Shown piece after piece: positions 33,416 through 37,879 of a stretch of 37,879 nt of DNA. Source of the stretch: Parabacteroides distasonis (GTDB taxonomy: Bacteria; Bacteroidota; Bacteroidia; Bacteroidales; Tannerellaceae); contig NZ_SRYM01000041.1 in NCBI RefSeq assembly GCF_004793765.1, positions 1-37,879 on the forward strand, read 5' to 3'. The stretch's first letter is position 1. Each line of letters opens with the position of its first letter. The notes beneath the pieces are model-generated. The model had not been told where the DNA came from, made no database searches, and saw nothing but the letters and a program-made list of their open reading frames with translations. The position numbers and the translations under genes were made by a program.

Positions 33416-34783
33416 ATGAGCAAATCAATACTGACAACGATAATTGGTATTACAGCCCTATTCGCTCTTCAAGGACTTTGGTTGTATCGTACTTACATAT
33501 TATATATTGGAGAAAAAGGGAATACAGTAAATGATCTCTTTAAAGTTGCCATTGATAAAGAGTTATCGAACAGGGTGTTTAAGTATAAAGACCCACGAAA
33601 CCCCACATTCACATTCAAATACGCAGATGAAATGACTCCAGAGGAACGAGCTAATCTGAAAGGAGACACCATCGACTACAAGAAACTATCTGATAACGGA
33701 ACCGCAAGAAGTTTTACAGAAGCTCTTTCTCAATTGAGACAAGAGCAAATTTCCCAAAATAGACCTCTGCAAATCAACACGCTCGATAGTCTATTCCTAG
33801 AAGAATTATCAAACCACGACCTAAATATCGCCTCTTGCCAAATTATTTACATGGATAAAGATACGCTCGCTATTGACTCTACCAATCAATATACCCCGAC
33901 CGGACTAGGTACTATCACGACGAAATTAACCCCTATAGGTCTCTATTCCTCTCACTACCTTAAAGCAACCGTGCAAGTGACACCAACCTCAATTATGCTC
34001 GAACTCCTATACACCCTAATCGCTTCCTTCGGTATCACACTCTTTATAATCGCCACTCTATACTATCAATTAGTAGTTATCACCCATACCCAAAAAGAGC
34101 TGAAAGAGCAAGAAACTACCATACATAACGCCATACACGATCTAAAATCGCCCCTAAACGGAGTCTTTGTTTTGCTGGATACCGTCAAAGAACTCGTAAA
34201 AGGAGATACTTTGATGGAAAATTTCTTGCAGAAAGGAAAAGGACAAGTCAAACGAATGACCGAAATGATCGAATCCATACTAGAAACGACCCGTAAACCG
34301 GGGAAAAGCCTCCTAAAATTAGAAGTGACGGATCTAATCGAAATGGTTTCTCACATAAAAGAGAATGCAGATACGATTTTTCCAGACAAAAAATACACAT
34401 TTTTTATCAACAACAAATTGGGAACCAACACCATCCTTACAGATAAGATCATATTAGAAAGATGTTTGCGAAATCTGATCGAAAATGCTTTCAAATATTC
34501 AGATGATGGTGTAAACATCACCGTAACTTTTTCTCAAACCAAAGAGCAAATATGTATTGCCGTTAAAGATACGGGATGGGGGATCCCGAAAAAAGCCCAA
34601 AGACATATCGGTTCTCCATTTTTTCAGGTTAAGATCGCAAATAAACCCGCACAACCAGGATATGGAATCGGACTTTGCAGCGTAAATTCCCAGATCCAAA
34701 AGTTGGGAGGCGTATTCCATTTTGAAAGTGAAGAAGGAAAAGGTTCTATTTTCTTTCTAAAATTTCCTAAAAACAGAAAGTGA
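33416..34783 (+). CDS. Membrane sensor histidine kinase
   Basis: This is a 455-residue kinase. Transmembrane helix 1 lies at about 5-25 and helix 2 at about 194-217, enclosing a periplasmic sensor of about 165 residues with no recognised domain. The HisKA motif AIHDLKSPLNG has His241. The ATPase domain has N-box NLIENAFKYS (Asn357 region), G1 DTGWGIP and G2 GYGIGL. All catalytic boxes are intact. I chose the ATG at 33416 (MSKSIL) because an in-frame start 96 bases upstream adds a segment with no membrane or kinase character. It is followed 56 bases later by its response regulator. The position next to the RiPP operon and a second PCAT suggests peptide-linked control, which is unproven. Confidence 0.93.
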   Translation: MSKSILTTIIGITALFALQGLWLYRTYILYIGEKGNTVNDLFKVAIDKELSNRVFKYKDPRNPTFTFKYADEMTPEERANLKGDTIDYKKLSDNGTARSFTEALSQLRQEQISQNRPLQINTLDSLFLEELSNHDLNIASCQIIYMDKDTLAIDSTNQYTPTGLGTITTKLTPIGLYSSHYLKATVQVTPTSIMLELLYTLIASFGITLFIIATLYYQLVVITHTQKELKEQETTIHNAIHDLKSPLNGVFVLLDTVKELVKGDTLMENFLQKGKGQVKRMTEMIESILETTRKPGKSLLKLEVTDLIEMVSHIKENADTIFPDKKYTFFINNKLGTNTILTDKIILERCLRNLIENAFKYSDDGVNITVTFSQTKEQICIAVKDTGWGIPKKAQRHIGSPFFQVKIANKPAQPGYGIGLCSVNSQIQKLGGVFHFESEEGKGSIFFLKFPKNRK

Positions 34784-34839
34784 ATTATCCAATCTGAATA
34801 TACATTTCGTACCTTGCGAAAAACAAAATTGCATTATAC

Positions 34840-35517
34840 ATGACTCGTATCGTTTTTCTTGAAGATGACATACTGGTTGGTTCCTTAATAACCAAAGCCT
34901 TAGAAGAAAAGGGGTTTGAGGTTACTTTTACGAATAACCTTGATGTACTGAAAAGCACCATACGTAACGTACGCCCAAATGTACTTTTGCTAGACTTGAA
35001 AATAGGCAACAAGAATAGCCTCGAAGAGATTCCATTCATTCGCTCGGAATTTCCCTCATTACCGATTATTATCGCCTCTTCCCACCACGACAGCAAGGAA
35101 ATGGTGAGTTGCTATGAGGCCGGAGCCAAATTTTACCTAATCAAGCCTTACGAAGCCGATGAGGTAGAACGAATGATACGGATGGCATTACCCTTATCTA
35201 CACAAAACGTACTCGACTATATCTATTTTGGACAGTTTCAACTGAATCTAACCAAACATACGTTACAATACGCGGACGAATCCATAAAGGAATTGAATCC
35301 CAAAGAATTCCATTTGCTCAAACTACTATTAACACATAAGAATAAACCCGTATCTAGACAAATAATTTTACAAGAGGTCTGGCAAAACGAAGAGGCTGGT
35401 AGTAGCTTGAATAATTACATAAATTACTTACGCAAATACCTAGAAAAAGATCAGAATATCAGTTTAGTCACAATCAAAGGAATCGGATATTCTATACAAG
35501 AAGTTAAAAACACCTGA
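34840..35517 (+). CDS. OmpR-family response regulator
   Basis: This is a 225-residue regulator. The receiver domain at 1-117 has the acidic pair Glu8/Asp9/Asp10, phosphoacceptor Asp52 in LLLDLKIG, Ser80/Ser81 at the switch, and Lys102 in LIKPYE. The C-terminal winged helix at about 130-222 (ELNPKEFHLLKLLL, INYLRKYLEKD, TIKGIGYSI) binds DNA. It is the partner of the kinase encoded just upstream, although a TACCTTGC box in the gap could give it extra transcription. Its last codons overlap by 14 bases the convergent HlyD fragment of repeat copy B, so the duplication boundary falls exactly at its 3' end. Confidence 0.95.
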   Translation: MTRIVFLEDDILVGSLITKALEEKGFEVTFTNNLDVLKSTIRNVRPNVLLLDLKIGNKNSLEEIPFIRSEFPSLPIIIASSHHDSKEMVSCYEAGAKFYLIKPYEADEVERMIRMALPLSTQNVLDYIYFGQFQLNLTKHTLQYADESIKELNPKEFHLLKLLLTHKNKPVSRQIILQEVWQNEEAGSSLNNYINYLRKYLEKDQNISLVTIKGIGYSIQEVKNT

Positions 35518-35689
35518 TCCAAGTGAAGATCAAAGCCAGCAATGCGAAGATCACCACCAAGATCGTATTCCCCCAGCGAATCAAGAAAGAGGGCATCTCC
35601 CCGATCATATTACGTACCTTCTCGCTACGCAATTCGATACGGTCTTGATCCAATTCCGCTTTTTTCTTCATCTCATTATAGGTTGCCAT
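35504..35689 (-). CDS. 61-residue HlyD-like membrane-fusion protein fragment, copy B
   Basis: It is identical to copy A except for the last few residues (FTWIRCF in place of FAWSVCF). It contains the same single membrane helix and the same loss of the periplasmic part. The altered codons coincide with the 3' end of the response regulator gene on the other strand, so its end is shaped by that junction. It follows PCAT copy B by 4 bases. The conserved length in both copies argues that the short form is stable. Confidence 0.7.
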   Translation of the reverse strand: MATYNEMKKKAELDQDRIELRSEKVRNMIGEMPSFLIRWGNTILVVIFALLALIFTWIRCF

Positions 35690-35693
35690 ATTT

Positions 35694-37879
35694 TTAGTTT
35701 CCTAGTTCCAATTGATTCTTTACTAAGTTATAATAAGCACCGTTGCGCTTAATCAAGTCCTCATGCGAGCCTATCTCCACGATACGACCTTTATCCAATA
35801 CCACGATTTGATCGGCGTTGCGTACCGTACTTAATCGATGGGCGACGATGATTACCGTCTTACCCCGGTAAAAATCCGTCAGATTCTCCACTATAGCACG
35901 TTCATTGTTGGCGTCCAACGAATTCGTCGCCTCATCGAAAAAGAGATAAGATGGGTTCTTGTAAACCGCACGGGCTATTAAGATCCGTTGACGCTGGCCT
36001 TGGCTTACGCCTTGACCATCCGGACCTATCACCGTATTATATCTTAAGGGTAAGCGCTCGATAAATTCCTCTATATTGGCGATACGAGCTGCCAATAATA
36101 AGCGAGATTTATCAATCTCACCGTCGTCCACGGCAATATTGCGTGCGATCGATTCAGAGAACAGATAACCGTCTTGCATCACCGCACCACATTGGTCACG
36201 CCACCATAAAAGGCTGAAAGATCGCAAATCATTTCCACCCACCCGGATATCACCTTCTACCGGATTATAGTAGCCCAATAATAACTTGATCAAGGTTGTT
36301 TTCCCGCTACCACTCGTTCCTACGATCGCCGTAATCTTGCCTCGAGGTATTTTAAGGTTTATCCGCTCCAAGACTTTCGGCGAATGGATACCCTCATATT
36401 GAAACGTCACGTTACGAATCTCTATGTCCCTATCGCTTCCGTTAAAACCGGTTATCATACGTTCCGGAGTCTCCTCCTCTTCCCGATCATGGATCTCGCT
36501 CATCCGTTCCAGACTAATCTTCACGTCTTGCCAACTATAAAGAAACTGCACGAACTGTTCCACCGGAGCGTTCAACTGCCCGATAATATACTGTATAGCC
36601 AACATCATACCCAACGACAGGCTACCCCCGATCACAGCTGTAGCGGCAATTACCGTAATCACGATATTCTTTACCTCATTAATCAAGATACTGCCGGCCT
36701 CCTGACTTTGTTGCAATCTCATCGATTCAATATTCGTCCGAAACAAATCCGCCTGAATATCTTCCCACTCCCAACGCCGACGGCGCTCACAATGCTGGAG
36801 CTTGATCTCTTGCATGCCATTCAACAGCTGCATGGTTTTCGATTGATTACGGGCCCGTTGCTCAAAATAAGTATAGTCCAGCAAACGGCGTTTTTTAAGG
36901 AAGAATGTCACCCATACGGCATATAAAGCGCTACCTAGTACGAAAATAAAGAATATCAACCGATTATAATAAAGTAATACCCCGCTGAACACCACGAAGC
37001 TGAAAGCGGAGAAAAGCACCGTCAATGTCTGCGCCGTCAAGAAACGTTCCACACGCTCATGATCATGGATGCGTTGCAAGAGATCGCCCGTCATTTTCGT
37101 ATCGAAAAACGACATGGGTAATCTCATCAGTTTGATCAAGAAATCGGATAACAAAGATATATTTATCCTCGCGCTTATATGCAGTAATATCCAGCGACGG
37201 ATAAAGTCCACCGAGGCACGGCTCAAGACCAGCATCAACTGCCCCGCCAAGATCAGATAGATCAGATTCAGATTCTTAGCAGCGATCCCTTTATCCACGA
37301 TCGCTTGGGTAAGAAACGGAAAGATCAGCTGCAATACGCTTCCCAGCGCAAGCCCCAGCAACAACTGGATAAAGAAACGTTTATAAGGTTTCATATACCC
37401 CCAAAGGAAACGAAAGGGATCCCTTCCCGCATGGCGTCCATCTTTCCGCTCATAAAAAGCGGGGGTCGGCTGCAAGGCCATCAATATCCCTTTCTCCTCC
37501 CCTCTCGAACAGGTACTGATCCAAGCGTTACGGAACTCATCCTCATTGACCCGTAATAGATTCTTGCCGGGATCGGCGATATAGAAAACATATTCACCAT
37601 CCCGTTTCTTTTTAGCGTCATAGAGTACGACAAAATGATCTTGGTTCCAATGGAGGATACAGGGGAAAGGGCGTTGCTCCACCATCTTTCCCAAGGCCAT
37701 TCGTCCACATATCGTACGGAATCCTATATACTCGGCGGCATCAGCGATACCCAGCATGGAGACTCCCTCCCGGGTGACGACACAAAGGTTCTGCATCGTC
37801 TCGGCGGAATACTCCTTGCCGTGGAACTTGGCGATCATGCGGAGGCAGGTGGCACCGCATTCCATGGAGTCGGGTTGTT
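35694..37879 (-). CDS. Peptidase-C39-containing ABC transporter (PCAT), copy B, 5' end outside window
   Basis: All 728 or so visible residues equal those of copy A, with the few base changes being silent. By the constant offset the start would be at about 37901, so only 22 bases are missing. The catalytic Cys (MECG), His and Asp of the C39 protease and all ATPase motifs are present. The genes upstream of this copy are not visible. They would show whether it belongs to a second precursor/maturase operon. Confidence 0.96.
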   Translation of the reverse strand, partial: QPDSMECGATCLRMIAKFHGKEYSAETMQNLCVVTREGVSMLGIADAAEYIGFRTICGRMALGKMVEQRPFPCILHWNQDHFVVLYDAKKKRDGEYVFYIADPGKNLLRVNEDEFRNAWISTCSRGEEKGILMALQPTPAFYERKDGRHAGRDPFRFLWGYMKPYKRFFIQLLLGLALGSVLQLIFPFLTQAIVDKGIAAKNLNLIYLILAGQLMLVLSRASVDFIRRWILLHISARINISLLSDFLIKLMRLPMSFFDTKMTGDLLQRIHDHERVERFLTAQTLTVLFSAFSFVVFSGVLLYYNRLIFFIFVLGSALYAVWVTFFLKKRRLLDYTYFEQRARNQSKTMQLLNGMQEIKLQHCERRRRWEWEDIQADLFRTNIESMRLQQSQEAGSILINEVKNIVITVIAATAVIGGSLSLGMMLAIQYIIGQLNAPVEQFVQFLYSWQDVKISLERMSEIHDREEEETPERMITGFNGSDRDIEIRNVTFQYEGIHSPKVLERINLKIPRGKITAIVGTSGSGKTTLIKLLLGYYNPVEGDIRVGGNDLRSFSLLWWRDQCGAVMQDGYLFSESIARNIAVDDGEIDKSRLLLAARIANIEEFIERLPLRYNTVIGPDGQGVSQGQRQRILIARAVYKNPSYLFFDEATNSLDANNERAIVENLTDFYRGKTVIIVAHRLSTVRNADQIVVLDKGRIVEIGSHEDLIKRNGAYYNLVKNQLELGN

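Larger units (their letters stand above)
35503..37879. repeat. Direct repeat copy B (PCAT plus HlyD fragment), cut by window end
   Basis: This is the second copy of 25574-27950, in the same orientation. Both copies share GTTAAAAACAC at their left edge, then differ over a few bases, then are nearly identical. The right boundary lies outside the window. Confidence 0.93.

Overview
The window looks like a chromosomal segment of a gut Bacteroidales bacterium, most likely a Parabacteroides of the P. distasonis type. The evidence is a SusC/SusD pair, Bacteroidetes-specific families (DUF4251, DUF6266, DUF6057, HipA-like/DUF3037), and repeated upstream matches to the Bacteroidetes -7 promoter box TAnnTTTG. 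The genus is my impression from protein similarity and was not tested.

Layout. Positions 1-1290 hold the 3' end of tRNA-Gly(GCC) and a HipA-like kinase/DUF3037 pair. Positions 1378-8344 hold an NfnAB-type ferredoxin/NAD(P) oxidoreductase, a GroES-like protein, a DUF4251 lipoprotein-like protein, and a FecCD permease / ATPase / MATE operon. Positions 8557-9746 hold an Rpn-type PD-(D/E)XK nuclease followed by a long hairpin. Positions 9747-14810 are a SusC/SusD locus with a small secreted third product. Next come a DUF6266 protein with an unusual repeat-rich upstream region (16232-16729), a class III fructose-1,6-bisphosphatase, a CXXCH-bearing beta-propeller protein, and a DUF6057 membrane protein broken by a frameshift in homopolymers. 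An outer-membrane barrel protein and a divergent periplasmic nitroreductase follow.

The most interesting part is 25574-37879. A minus-strand operon starts at a TAnnTTTG promoter (32315-32322). It encodes two very small peptides with textbook double-glycine leaders (40 aa and 57 aa), then a radical SAM/SPASM enzyme, an outer-membrane beta-barrel protein, a peptidase-C39 ABC exporter (PCAT), and a 61-residue protein that matches only the N-terminus of an HlyD-type membrane-fusion protein. This is a complete-looking RiPP (modified peptide) pathway: precursor, modifying enzyme, leader-cleaving exporter, outer-membrane component. A hairpin with a T-rich tail between precursors and enzyme probably sets expression ratios. 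Upstream on the other strand lie a degenerate IS4-like transposase and a histidine kinase/response regulator pair. A second, almost identical copy of the PCAT plus HlyD fragment then starts, in direct orientation and offset by exactly 9929 bp, and runs off the window end. The radical SAM and precursor genes are visibly richer in A+T than their neighbours, which suggests acquisition by transfer.

Limits: all family calls come from reading protein sequences and motifs by eye. No database search, folding or alignment program was run.
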